Shown piece by piece: positions 8,572 through 17,406 of a DNA stretch of 64,000 nt. How positions within the stretch are numbered: position 1 is the stretch's first letter; each line of letters starts with the position of its first letter. Below the pieces are notes generated by a model that did not search any database, was not told where the DNA came from, and worked only from the letters and a program-made list of their open reading frames with translations. The stretch comes from Ignavibacteria bacterium (GTDB lineage Bacteria; Bacteroidota; Ignavibacteria; Ignavibacteriales; SURF-24). A program made the position numbers and the translations under genes. Where the stretch lies: positions 197,105 to 261,104 of the forward strand of contig JAAXKQ010000003.1 in NCBI GenBank assembly GCA_025612245.1, read 5' to 3'.

Positions 8572-10647
8572 TTACTTGCTGAAAGCCCTGTTTCTTATCA
8601 TCAAAGTCATATCATAGGGAGCAGGATCTCCGCCAAGGTATTTATGGAACCAGTCCAGGTGCGCATTATAATAAAGTGGCATCGATTTGACGTTATTCGG
8701 CCAGTGTCCGTCGTTCTTAAAGACGATGAGGCGGGAATCGATACCCAGCTTCTGAAGGCTGGTAAAGAACTCCAGGCTCTGTGTATAAGAGACCCTGTAA
8801 TCCCTTTCTCCCGTAATGATGAGTGCGGGTGTTGCAAAATTCTTTACGTACGCCGAAGGATCCCATTTTTCATACATTTTCGAATTCCAGGGCTGGCCTT
8901 TCTGGTCATATTCCGGGAACCAGAGTTCTTCTGTGGTCCCGTAGAATGACTTCAGGTCAAACAGTCCCATCATTGAAGCGATGCATTTGAAGCGCTTTGT
9001 ATGCCCCTCGAACCAATCCATCATGTATCCGCCGTAGGACCATCCCATGGCGCCCATGCGGTCTTTATCGACGTAAGGCAGCTTTTCAAGAGCGTCGGTA
9101 ACCTTCATCAGATCCTGGAACACCTTACCGCCGTAGTCGCCCGAGATGGCGTGAGTATATTCCTGCCCGTAGCCTGTCGAGCCGTGAGGGTTAGCAAAGG
9201 CAACAACGTATCCTGCACCGGGATAAACCTGCCAGTCGCCCCTGAAGGCATCCATCCACTGGCTCTGAGGTCCGCCGTGCACGTTGAGAATCAGGGGGTA
9301 TTTCTTCTTTGGATCGAAGTCGTGTGGCTTTACTATAAATACGTGCACGTCCTTTCCGTCTGCGCCCTTAACCCACATCTGTTCAGCTGGTCTTACGTCA
9401 ACCTCGTCCAGGAAGTCTTTGTTTGCAAAGGTAAGTTCCTTTACCTCTTTTGAAGCCATATCAAGGCTGTATAACTCGCCCGGCTTTTCAACCGTTCTTT
9501 TGTTATACACTATAAACTTTACCTGAGGCGAAAGCCCAAAGGATGAAACCGATTCGTCTGCGGTAACCTTGTCGATCTTTCCGGATTCAATGTTAACGCG
9601 GTAAAGCGGAGTGTAGCCTTTTACTTCCCCGGTAAAATAAATATCCTTTGAGTTGTCGGCCCACGCAAAGTCATCCACCCAGTTGTCAAACTTTTCTGTT
9701 ACGATCCTGCTTTTTCCGCTCTGGCGGTCGTAGATTGCAATTCTGAAGCGGTCCGACTCATAGTTAGGTATTACCTGTTTTCTGTATGCGATATATCTTC
9801 CGTCAGGCGAATAGATCGGATTGCCGTCCCAGCTCTTGTTCTCGGAAGTAATATTCTTTGCCTCGCCGCCCGTCAGAGGCACAAGCCAGAGGTCCGAGTT
9901 TGTTGATGAGGCAGGGTCCTTTACTCTCTTGGACATAAAGCAGAGCTCTTTGCTGTCTGGAGAAAAGTTAAATCCGATACCGCCTCCTAACTGAAATGTG
10001 GGTGACTCCCAGCTGCCGGGAGTAACATCGGTGTAGTTTTCCTTATCCAGGTTAAAAAGAATAATATGCGTAAATTTCCCGTCGGAATATTCTGTCCAGT
10101 GACGGAAGAGGAGCGCGTCGGCCATGTGGGCCTGAATGGGCCCTTTTTCCATTGCCTCTGTGTTTTCCTTGTTGCATTCCTGGTCTGCACCGCATTCAGG
10201 GAAGACCGATGAGGTAAAGGCAATCATCTTGCCGTCGGGCGACAGAACCGGGTCCGAGATTCCGCCATAGAAGTCGGTCAGCTTCTTTGCACTCCCGCCT
10301 GAGACGGGCTGATAGTAAAGCTGAACGCTTCCTTCCTTGGATGATAGATAGTACACTCCCTCCCCTTTATTGTCCCAGAAAGGATTGAACTCCGACTTTT
10401 CATCCGTGGCAAAGCCTTTATTTTCGGTTCCGTCCGCATTCATTATATAGATATCGGTATTGGTTTTCCCCTTCTCCATATCGGAAGTAGAAACTGTGTA
10501 CACAATTTTCTTCCCATCGGGAGAAAGCACAGGAGAGCCGACATTTTTAATTTTATAAAGATCTGCAATTGTAAATGCCCTTTTCTGGGCGAAAACGCTT
10601 GAAGAAATGAATGACAGGACGACTAAGAAAAGGATTTTTATTTTCAT
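8572..10647 (-). CDS. Secreted S9 family (prolyl oligopeptidase-like) peptidase
   Basis: A serine peptidase of the dipeptidyl/acylaminoacyl-peptidase type. The signal peptide is at residues 1-20 (KIKILFLVVLSFISSSVFAQ). An N-terminal seven-bladed propeller with WD40-like PD40 units (LSPDGKKIVYTV, YSPDGRYIAYRK) spans about 25-430. The alpha/beta-hydrolase domain (about 440-690) carries the nucleophile motif GWSYGGYM, the Asp in TGERDYRVS and the His in NDGHWP. The family trims short peptides in the periplasm. Start chosen: the frame stays open to 10695, but the ATG at 10647 begins the signal peptide and is preceded by GGATGAGA. It is divergent from the copper regulator. Confidence 0.92.
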   Translation of the reverse strand: MKIKILFLVVLSFISSSVFAQKRAFTIADLYKIKNVGSPVLSPDGKKIVYTVSTSDMEKGKTNTDIYIMNADGTENKGFATDEKSEFNPFWDNKGEGVYYLSSKEGSVQLYYQPVSGGSAKKLTDFYGGISDPVLSPDGKMIAFTSSVFPECGADQECNKENTEAMEKGPIQAHMADALLFRHWTEYSDGKFTHIILFNLDKENYTDVTPGSWESPTFQLGGGIGFNFSPDSKELCFMSKRVKDPASSTNSDLWLVPLTGGEAKNITSENKSWDGNPIYSPDGRYIAYRKQVIPNYESDRFRIAIYDRQSGKSRIVTEKFDNWVDDFAWADNSKDIYFTGEVKGYTPLYRVNIESGKIDKVTADESVSSFGLSPQVKFIVYNKRTVEKPGELYSLDMASKEVKELTFANKDFLDEVDVRPAEQMWVKGADGKDVHVFIVKPHDFDPKKKYPLILNVHGGPQSQWMDAFRGDWQVYPGAGYVVAFANPHGSTGYGQEYTHAISGDYGGKVFQDLMKVTDALEKLPYVDKDRMGAMGWSYGGYMMDWFEGHTKRFKCIASMMGLFDLKSFYGTTEELWFPEYDQKGQPWNSKMYEKWDPSAYVKNFATPALIITGERDYRVSYTQSLEFFTSLQKLGIDSRLIVFKNDGHWPNNVKSMPLYYNAHLDWFHKYLGGDPAPYDMTLMIRNRAFSK

Positions 10648-10860
10648 TATTCTCATCCGTTTCAAAATATTAATAACTTTAATTATGTAGGACAATAAAA
10701 TAGTGATTTTTTGTAATTAGTCCAATAATCCGATAAAAGACGGGCATTTGTCCTGCTGATTGAGGCCATTTTGTACGGGAGCTGTTTTTGTCCAAAATTT
10801 TGCCCGAATTTCAGCACCGGAACGCAATTTTTTGCATCTTATTGGTATATTTTAGAAAAA

Positions 10861-11439
10861 ATGGGTACAAGAGTGGAAAAAACGCTTTTAATTCGAAACA
10901 TGGTCTGCAACCGCTGCATCAAGGTGGTCAAAGAAGAACTTGAAAAGCTCGGCCTTGAAGTACTGGAAATTGAGCTTGGAGAAGTCAGAGTCAGAGCGGA
11001 TAACTTTCCTTATGATGAAATAAGGAAAGTGCTGGAAGAAAACGGCTTTGAGCTGATCGAGGATAAAAAAGCAGCACTAATAAACAGGGTTAAAAGCCTC
11101 ATTATCTCTCTCATTTATAACGACCGCCTGGAAACCATTGGCATGAATATCTCAGATTTCCTGGAAGAGAAGCTCAATACGGATTACCAGCACCTCAGCA
11201 CGCTTTTTTCTTCCGTAGAAAATATTACAATTGAACATTTTGTAATCCTTCAGAAACTGGAGCGGGCCAAGGAGCTCCTGAAGTATAACGAACTGACTTT
11301 AAGCGAAATTGCTTACCGGCTCGGCTACAGCTCGGTTCAGCACCTTTCCAGCCAGTTCAAGAAAGTAACCGGACTGACTGCAAGCGAGTTTAAGGCTCTT
11401 ACGGACAGCCGTAGAAAACCGATCGACAAGCTCACGTAA
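10861..11439 (+). CDS. HMA domain-AraC HTH fusion regulator, probable copper/heavy-metal sensor
   Basis: A 192-residue fusion. Residues 5-70 form a heavy-metal-associated ferredoxin-like domain with a CxxC pair (MVCNRC, C16 and C19). A helical linker follows, and residues about 105-190 form an AraC-type double helix-turn-helix (LTLSEIAYRLGYSSVQHLS, then FKKVTGLTASEFK). It is followed by genes for CopZ and CopA, so it is likely to sense Cu(I) through the HMA domain and control them. This is inference from fusion and neighbourhood. The frame is open further upstream to 10771, but that part is unconvincing and ATG 10861 begins the HMA fold. It is much shorter than classical AraC proteins. Confidence 0.85.
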   Translation: MGTRVEKTLLIRNMVCNRCIKVVKEELEKLGLEVLEIELGEVRVRADNFPYDEIRKVLEENGFELIEDKKAALINRVKSLIISLIYNDRLETIGMNISDFLEEKLNTDYQHLSTLFSSVENITIEHFVILQKLERAKELLKYNELTLSEIAYRLGYSSVQHLSSQFKKVTGLTASEFKALTDSRRKPIDKLT

Positions 11440-11493
11440 AAATTATATAACAGTTAGTTAAAATTTTGTAACGCTTCACTATGCGCTCATTTT

Positions 11494-11501
11494 TATCTTT
11501 G
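11494..11501 (+). promoter_or_regulatory. Candidate -7 promoter element upstream of copZ
   Basis: TATCTTTG matches the Bacteroidota TAnnTTTG element exactly, 77 bases before the CopZ start. The matching -33 TTTG is not at the ideal spacing (25 bases away), and it is uncertain whether this lineage uses the same consensus. Confidence 0.3.
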
Positions 11502-11577
11502 TATAGAAAATAAAATTATTAGAAATATCCGAACCGATATAGTAATTAAACAAAAACAATAATCCGGAGAAAGCACA

Positions 11578-11778
11578 ATGAAATCCGAAAAACTAAAAAT
11601 CGAAGGCATGAGCTGCAACCACTGCGTCATGCACGTAAAAAAGGAATTATCAAAGCTCGACATTAACATAAAAGACGTACAGATCGGCTCGGCCGACGTG
11701 GAGTACGATGAAAATAAAGTATCCAGGGATGATCTCGTAAAGGCCGTGGATGAAGCCGGATACAAAGTAATTATTTAA
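11578..11778 (+). CDS. copZ: Copper chaperone, HMA domain (CopZ-like)
   Basis: A stand-alone 66-residue heavy-metal-associated domain. The Cu(I)-binding loop GMSCNHC (C13, C16) and the C-terminal half DLVKAVDEAGYKV are typical of CopZ-type chaperones, which hand copper to a P-type ATPase in the cytoplasm. The start follows CCGGAGAAAGCACA. It lies 83 bases upstream of the CopA gene and 138 bases after the HMA-AraC regulator, which makes a three-gene copper homeostasis module. It could carry another soft metal, but the partner ATPase has the copper-type CPC motif. Confidence 0.9.
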   Translation: MKSEKLKIEGMSCNHCVMHVKKELSKLDINIKDVQIGSADVEYDENKVSRDDLVKAVDEAGYKVII

Positions 11779-11861
11779 CTAAAAACATTTTTTAGGTTAT
11801 TTTTAGGCTCAGTCCGGGGTCCCTGCTTTTCTCAGGGCCCCGGCAATACCTTGGAGGAATA

Positions 11862-14129
11862 ATGGATAAAGCATCGGTTAAAAGCTTACTGGAAAATCCA
11901 TCGCAGAAATTTTCACTTCCCGTCGAAGGAATGACCTGCGCAAGCTGTGTGGCAAGGGTGGAAAAGGCAATCGGGAAAGTAGAAGGAGTTAAAAACGTAG
12001 CGGTTAATTTTGCAACCGAAAAGGCAAGCTTTGAAATGGATCCTTCAAAGGCAGATCTGAGTAAAATCTCACAGATTGTTGAAGACGCGGGCTATAAGCT
12101 TAAACTTCCGGAAAAGACCACTGAGGCAGAGGAAGAAAAAGAAGATAACCAGTTCTATAAGGCTCTTACAAAAGACCTCTTATTTGCCCTCATTTTGACT
12201 CTTCCCGTATTTTTAATCAGCATGTCAATGGAATTTAGCTGGTTTCACCGTTTGTTCCCGGCTTCCGTAAACCATGAAAAGCTGATGGATTACATAAATA
12301 AGGTGCTGCTCATTCTTACTACTCCCATTGTCTTTATTTCAGGCAAAAGATTCTTTACGATATTCTGGAACAACCTGAAGCATTTTGCAGCAGACATGAA
12401 CTCACTGGTTGCAATAGGAACCGGAACTGCATACCTTTACAGCCTTGTAGCCACACTGTTCCCGGAGGTTATTGCCTCTTCAGGCAGAACGCCTCACGTT
12501 TATTACGATTCAACGGCAGTAATAATTACGCTTATTCTTACAGGGCGATGGCTTGAGAATCGCGCAAAGCAGAAAACGGGATCTGCAATTAAAAAGCTCC
12601 TGGAATTAAAGCCTAAAACGGCTTTTGTAGTGCGTAACAATGAGGAAGTAAAGCTTAAAATAGATGAGCTGGCATTAAAGGATATAGTTATAGTACGCCC
12701 GGGAGAAAAAATTCCGGCAGACGGCATTATTACAGATGGCCTGTCAACCGTGGATGAATCGATGATTACAGGGGAGGCAATTCCAGTCGAGAAAAGCCGT
12801 GGACAGAAAGTAATAGGCGGAACTATAAATAAAAACGGTTCCTTCCGGTTCGAAATCACTGCTCTCGGCAGGCAGTCCATACTCGGACAGATCATTAAAT
12901 ATGTCGAGGAAGCGCAGGGCTCCAAAGCTCCCATACAGAAGCTGGCAGATAAAATTGCTTCTGTATTTGTACCTGCTGTAGTGGCAATTGCACTTCTTAC
13001 ATTTATTGCCTGGATTATCTTTGGCGGCGCGGGTGCGTTTAACCTCGCACTCATAAACTTTGTGGCCGTTTTAATCATTGCCTGCCCGTGCGCACTGGGG
13101 CTTGCAACGCCGACGGCAATTATGGTTGGAACGGGCCTGGGAGCCGGTAACGGCATACTGATTAAAAATGGCGAAAGCCTCGAACACGCACACAAGATTA
13201 ATGTAATAGTACTCGATAAGACCGGCACCATAACCGAAGGAAAGCCCTCCGTTACAGACATTCTCTCCGATGGCATTACCGAAGAGGAGCTGCTTATAAT
13301 CGCATCTTCTGTAGAAAGCCGCTCCGAGCATCCGTTGGCTCAGGCAGTAGTGGAATTTGCAAAATCTAAAGGCCTCAGACCTGAAGACCCCGAATCCTTC
13401 AAGAACCTTCCGGGTCACGGAATTCAGGCTGTTACAGGCGGAAGGGCCGTTTTAATCGGCAATGAAAAGCTGATGCAAAACTACGCCCTGAAGCCCGATA
13501 AGTTTGCGGCCGATTTCGACAGGCTTTCCTCTGAGGGCAAAACGATCATCTTTGTTGCAATTGACGGCAGCCTCAAAGGGCTCCTTGCAATTGAAGACCC
13601 CATAAAGAGCACTTCAGAAGAGGCGATAAAGAAGCTTAAGAGCATGAACATAAAAGTTGTAATGCTGACCGGAGACAACAGAAAAACGGCCGCGGCAATT
13701 GCAAGGAGGATAGGAGTTGACGAGTTTTCAGCTGAAATCCTTCCAGAAGACAAGGCGCGTGAGGTTGCAAAGTACCAGGAAAACGGAAGCCTGGTGTCCA
13801 TGGTAGGTGACGGTATAAATGACGCCCCGGCGCTCGCTCAAAGCGACGTTGGTATTGCAATGGGTTCCGGAACGGACGTAGCAATTGAAACGGCCGATAT
13901 TACACTCCTTAAGAGCGACCTTGTGGGAGTTGCAGGCTCAATTCTGCTCTCAAGAAGAACCATAAAAACAATCAGGCAGAACCTGTTCTGGGCATTTATT
14001 TATAACGTACTTGGAATACCCCTGGCTGCCCTTGGACTTTTGAACCCCATGTTTGCTGCTCTTGCAATGTCCTTCAGCTCTGTTTCCGTGGTTACGAACT
14101 CACTCCGGCTAAGAAGCTTTAAGCTATAA
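11862..14129 (+). CDS. copA: Copper-translocating P-type ATPase (CopA)
   Basis: A P1B-type ATPase that exports Cu(I) across the inner membrane. It has one N-terminal HMA domain with GMTCASC (C26, C29), then eight predicted membrane helices. The transport motif CPC is at 408-410, the phosphorylation motif DKTGT has D452, the HP motif is SEHPLA, the nucleotide domain contains GHGIQA, and the hinge is [13 protein letters not shown]. The 755-residue length is normal for the one-HMA form. The start follows TTGGAGGAATA. A strong terminator follows at 14148. Confidence 0.96.
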   Translation: MDKASVKSLLENPSQKFSLPVEGMTCASCVARVEKAIGKVEGVKNVAVNFATEKASFEMDPSKADLSKISQIVEDAGYKLKLPEKTTEAEEEKEDNQFYKALTKDLLFALILTLPVFLISMSMEFSWFHRLFPASVNHEKLMDYINKVLLILTTPIVFISGKRFFTIFWNNLKHFAADMNSLVAIGTGTAYLYSLVATLFPEVIASSGRTPHVYYDSTAVIITLILTGRWLENRAKQKTGSAIKKLLELKPKTAFVVRNNEEVKLKIDELALKDIVIVRPGEKIPADGIITDGLSTVDESMITGEAIPVEKSRGQKVIGGTINKNGSFRFEITALGRQSILGQIIKYVEEAQGSKAPIQKLADKIASVFVPAVVAIALLTFIAWIIFGGAGAFNLALINFVAVLIIACPCALGLATPTAIMVGTGLGAGNGILIKNGESLEHAHKINVIVLDKTGTITEGKPSVTDILSDGITEEELLIIASSVESRSEHPLAQAVVEFAKSKGLRPEDPESFKNLPGHGIQAVTGGRAVLIGNEKLMQNYALKPDKFAADFDRLSSEGKTIIFVAIDGSLKGLLAIEDPIKSTSEEAIKKLKSMNIKVVMLTGDNRKTAAAIARRIGVDEFSAEILPEDKAREVAKYQENGSLVSMVGDGINDAPALAQSDVGIAMGSGTDVAIETADITLLKSDLVGVAGSILLSRRTIKTIRQNLFWAFIYNVLGIPLAALGLLNPMFAALAMSFSSVSVVTNSLRLRSFKL

Positions 14130-14147
14130 GGCTTTTCTTAAAAAAAA

Positions 14148-14181
14148 AGATCGGAGCCGTAATTACGGCTCCGATCTTTTA
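14148..14181 (+). terminator. Rho-independent terminator of the copper operon
   Basis: A 13-base stem (AGATCGGAGCCGT/ACGGCTCCGATCT) with an AATT loop and a following T-run. An A-run on the left side could make it bidirectional. It lies 18 bases past the CopA stop. Confidence 0.93.
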
Positions 14182-14277
14182 CTTTTCTCAACCTTTTTTC
14201 TTTTTCACCTTTGCCTTTAGAATCCGTTCTATTTATCTTTTACATTAAAATCACAAATCAAATAGGATAGCTTTACA

Positions 14278-15753
14278 ATGCAAAGGCCCTCGAAATTCTT
14301 TCTGCTCCTGGTTTTCTTTTTCTTTTCAAATTGCCTGATGGCTGGAGACGGCACTTCACGTACTGAAATTGAGGCTTTCTTTAAGGCGCTTCTTGCAGGC
14401 CATGAAAACATGGACTCATTTGTTCAAGATACCGAACTTCAAAAGGCAAATCGCCTTGGCATTTCCTATGAAAACGTTCAACATAAATTCCTGATTTCTT
14501 ACGACATAGACCCGGAGGTAAAAAAGAAGGTAAACGAGGGGAACTTAAAATACGAGATCGAATATCAGGAGCTTGGGAAAGGCCTGACCAAAGCCACCTT
14601 CTCCCTGAAATCGGTGAGCTACAAAAGGGAATTCTTCTTCAAGAACGGCCGCCTGATCTCCCCTTCTTCCTACTACACTCAGGGCTGGAAAAGTTTCAGC
14701 ACAAAATACTTTAATTTCTTCATCAGCGACACTTCCCTGTTCAATAATTATTCGGCTGAAAAACTGGACTCATACGTTGAAGCAATGGGAAACCTCCTGA
14801 ACCTGACTAAGGATGACATGCAGCTTCTTGAGAAGAATAAAATAATTTACATACTCTGCAAGGACCAGGCAGAAATTGAAAAGCTTACGGGCTTTAATAC
14901 ACGAGGCATGTACACTCTTGCCTTTGATGAAGTTACAACCACCTTTAACTGCCACTTCCATGAGCTTTCACACCTCCTGATAAACTTCAGGCTGAGGAAA
15001 CTCCCCCTTTATACGCTGCCTTTCCTTCAGGAAGGCTTTGCTTCGGCTACAGGCGGCAGGGGCGGACTTACAAGAAGCATCATACTGGATGCCGGCTATT
15101 ACATGCAAAGCTCGGGCTATATTCCTTATAACTCAATACTGACAAAAAAGGATTTTACTTCCGAGGATGCTTCAATGACTTATCCTGTTGCGGCACTCTA
15201 TAATTACTTTCTCCTAAAAGAGCTCGGAATTGAGGCATACCTGGAACTTTACAGGAATATGAGCGGAAGCAGCGGCTTTGTTGACAGCCTCACAACCGCT
15301 TCCATAAGGCTTCCCTGGCAGGTGCGCTTTGAGGAATTCCTGAAGACTTATCGCTATCTCTCAGGCGTAAGCCTGGAGAAGAAGGGTACTGCCGGAAGAC
15401 TAATCTATGAAGGAGCCTCCGGAAAAATTTACGACTATGGAAATTTTTATTTCTTCCGCATAAAAAATAATATTGCCCTTTCAGGCACTGATGAAGCAGC
15501 CAGCTATAAAAGCAAAAAATTCCAGGAGATTTTTCCTAACATTTCCTATAAAGGGGAAAAATACTTAATTACTTCAAATGCAAGAGAAGTCAGCGTTTAT
15601 AACCTGTACACAAATAACCTGATTGCTTCCTACTCAACGGGATTTTCCTTAAACAGCCAAATGGTCCCGCTTCAGGATGGATATTACGAATTTTACATAA
15701 ACAAAGACATTTTTGACGAAGACCTGCAGCTTCTTCAGGCTTCGGGAATTTAA
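14278..15753 (+). CDS. Secreted gluzincin-like metallopeptidase (peptidase MA-like)
   Basis: A 491-residue exported protein. The signal peptide is at residues 1-22 (FFLLLVFFFFSNCLMAG). A zinc site fits the gluzincin pattern: HELSH (H228, E229, H232) and a downstream EGFAS with E252, the usual third ligand about 20 residues on. The surrounding fold resembles the peptidase MA-like group that sits near M1/M61. The N-terminal 100 residues and the C-terminal 130 residues match nothing I recognise. The substrate is unknown. It stands alone after the copper operon and before a cupin gene, 34 bases away. Calling it an active protease is inference from the metal site. Confidence 0.7.
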   Translation: MQRPSKFFLLLVFFFFSNCLMAGDGTSRTEIEAFFKALLAGHENMDSFVQDTELQKANRLGISYENVQHKFLISYDIDPEVKKKVNEGNLKYEIEYQELGKGLTKATFSLKSVSYKREFFFKNGRLISPSSYYTQGWKSFSTKYFNFFISDTSLFNNYSAEKLDSYVEAMGNLLNLTKDDMQLLEKNKIIYILCKDQAEIEKLTGFNTRGMYTLAFDEVTTTFNCHFHELSHLLINFRLRKLPLYTLPFLQEGFASATGGRGGLTRSIILDAGYYMQSSGYIPYNSILTKKDFTSEDASMTYPVAALYNYFLLKELGIEAYLELYRNMSGSSGFVDSLTTASIRLPWQVRFEEFLKTYRYLSGVSLEKKGTAGRLIYEGASGKIYDYGNFYFFRIKNNIALSGTDEAASYKSKKFQEIFPNISYKGEKYLITSNAREVSVYNLYTNNLIASYSTGFSLNSQMVPLQDGYYEFYINKDIFDEDLQLLQASGI

Positions 15754-15787
15754 TTTTTTTAAGTATGAAAATATATGAGGCTTATTT

Positions 15788-16150
15788 ATGAATAAATATG
15801 AACTCCAGACCGCCCCTTTCATCGTCCCTACAAATGACGGAAAACTGATTGAGGAACATTTCGGAAAAGCCAGCATCGATACGGGCGACTACAGTTTTGC
15901 ACACATGATTGCCCCTGCCGGCTGGAGCGAACCTTTCCAGACGCCGGAATTTGATGAAATCACTTACGTCATTTCAGGAAGAAAGATAATTGAAGTGGAC
16001 GGCAAGAAAATCCAGCTCTCAAGAAATGAGTCAATCTGCATAAAAAAAGGGACAAGGGTGAGGTATTCCAACCCGTTCGAAGAGCCGGTCGAATATGTAT
16101 CTGTCTGCATCCCTGCTTTCTCGGCTGAGAGGGTGAAAAGAGAGGGCTGA
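15788..16150 (+). CDS. Small cupin-domain protein
   Basis: A 120-residue single cupin fold, similar to EutQ-like and other stand-alone cupins. The first cupin motif is recognisable (GWSEPF...DEITYVISG) and the second is weaker (ISICIKKGTRVRYSN). The HxH metal ligands of the canonical motif are replaced (QTP) while the Glu remains. It may therefore bind no metal, or bind it differently. The start follows TGAGGCTTATTT. It could be co-transcribed with the metallopeptidase. The substrate is unknown. Confidence 0.75.
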   Translation: MNKYELQTAPFIVPTNDGKLIEEHFGKASIDTGDYSFAHMIAPAGWSEPFQTPEFDEITYVISGRKIIEVDGKKIQLSRNESICIKKGTRVRYSNPFEEPVEYVSVCIPAFSAERVKREG

Positions 16151-16206
16151 AGCCTTCAAAGATGGATTTTGGCAGCCTTTTTGAAAATAAATACTTGAAA
16201 TAAAAT

Positions 16207-16238
16207 GCCCTTAAAAAGCCACCTGGCTTTTTAAGGGC
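16207..16238. terminator. Strong hairpin between convergent genes, probable bidirectional terminator
   Basis: A 14-base perfect stem (GCCCTTAAAAAGCC with GGCTTTTTAAGGGC) and a 4-base loop ACCT. It lies between the cupin stop (16150) and the leftward IMPDH-like stop (16295). There is no T-run outside the stem, but the stem carries its own T5/A5 tract. Confidence 0.6.
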
Positions 16239-16294
16239 ACACGACTCTAAAAGGCTAAGATGATTAAGCGCGCCCGAGAAGGAAACGCACAGCC

Positions 16295-17311
16295 TTATAT
16301 CTTAGGCAGCCTTTCCAAAAAAGAGCTGTTACTTAAAACGGCAAAGGTTTCCGTTTTCCTGAGTTCCTCCAGCGTAAAGCAGTTCATATAGCTCATTGCG
16401 CTTTTCAGGCCGTCTGAGATCGCGTCAATTACGCTTTTTACCTGGCCTTTATATGGGACCATGGTCTCTTCACCTTCAATGAACTCGTTTCTCATCTTGA
16501 CGCCGAAAGAAGCCGAACCGCGGTACTTCTTCCACAATTGCCCGTTGTATTTAATAACTTCGCTCGGGGTTTCTTTTGTACCGGCCAGCATCCTGCCCAG
16601 CATTACAACGTCTGCTCCGAGTGCAATTGCCTTTGCAACGTCGCCCGGGCTCTTTATGCCGCCATCGGCGATAACCTTAATTTTAAGGTCATCTTTTTTC
16701 CTTGCAAAGATCACGCTCAGCAAAGAAGAGACCTGGCCAAGCCCGATACCGGTCTGAATTGAAGTGGTGCAAACGCTTCCGCTGCCGATTCCAACCCTAA
16801 CAGCGTCGGCTCCGGAGGAATCAAGTTGTTTTAGCGTGGCCCCGTGGGCGATATTTCCTACAATAAGTTTTGTGCCTCCAAATCTTTTCTTGATCTCTTC
16901 GGTTTTGTTTAATACAGCCCGGTTGTTTGCATTTGCAGTGTCTATGCAGATAACATAATTCCTCTCGGCAAGCTTTTCCACAACGTCCATCTCGGTATTA
17001 AGGGCAATCGATACTCCGCGCAGGTTAACGCCATCGTTTCCGTGCAGTATCTGCCCTAACGAGGAATCAAATCTATTCAGAATGCCAAGGCATCCAAGGG
17101 CAGTCAGTTCCTCTGCCATGGAAATTCCTGTGACTGTATCCATGGGGCTTGATACAACCGGAACGGCAAGATCAAGGCCCAGGAACTCACATTTGGTCGA
17201 AGCCTCGCTGCGGCTCTTAATCCTGGAAACCTCGGTTGGTATAAGACTTATGTCATCATAGGTCAGTGAGAAATGATATTCATTTAAGTCTTTTTTTGAG
17301 TATGTCTTCAT
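16295..17311 (-). CDS. IMP dehydrogenase/GMP reductase family protein lacking CBS domains
   Basis: A 338-residue TIM-barrel enzyme of purine nucleotide interconversion. The catalytic Cys loop is [10 protein letters not shown] (usual form GIGPGSICTT; the Pro is Ser here), phosphate binding is [14 protein letters not shown] and LGRMLAG, and the flap region is [11 protein letters not shown]. The length and the absence of CBS domains resemble GMP reductase and the short GuaB-type proteins rather than the 490-residue GuaB. The flap with E-G and VPYKG looks more like IMPDH. The direction of reaction is therefore undecided. The gene stands alone, 96 bases past the start codon of the oligoendopeptidase unit's terminator region. 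Confidence 0.82.
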   Translation of the reverse strand: MKTYSKKDLNEYHFSLTYDDISLIPTEVSRIKSRSEASTKCEFLGLDLAVPVVSSPMDTVTGISMAEELTALGCLGILNRFDSSLGQILHGNDGVNLRGVSIALNTEMDVVEKLAERNYVICIDTANANNRAVLNKTEEIKKRFGGTKLIVGNIAHGATLKQLDSSGADAVRVGIGSGSVCTTSIQTGIGLGQVSSLLSVIFARKKDDLKIKVIADGGIKSPGDVAKAIALGADVVMLGRMLAGTKETPSEVIKYNGQLWKKYRGSASFGVKMRNEFIEGEETMVPYKGQVKSVIDAISDGLKSAMSYMNCFTLEELRKTETFAVLSNSSFLERLPKI

Positions 17312-17350
17312 TTTTTTCTCTTTTCAATGTTTTTAACATCAGACACAAAG

Positions 17351-17374
17351 AAGGCGAGGTCTTTACCTCGCCTT
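17351..17374 (-). terminator. Terminator hairpin after oligoendopeptidase F
   Basis: A 10-base stem (AAGGCGAGGT/ACCTCGCCTT) with a CTTT loop, 33 bases past the leftward stop at 17407. The T-rich tail is modest. Confidence 0.65.
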
Positions 17375-17406
17375 TTAATTTATTACTACTCAATATATGA
17401 GTTTAA

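Noticed and set aside
12503-13801. Long leftward frames opposite copA
   Set aside because: They mirror the strongly conserved ATPase coding strand, have no ribosome sites and yield Ser-rich translations of no known kind.
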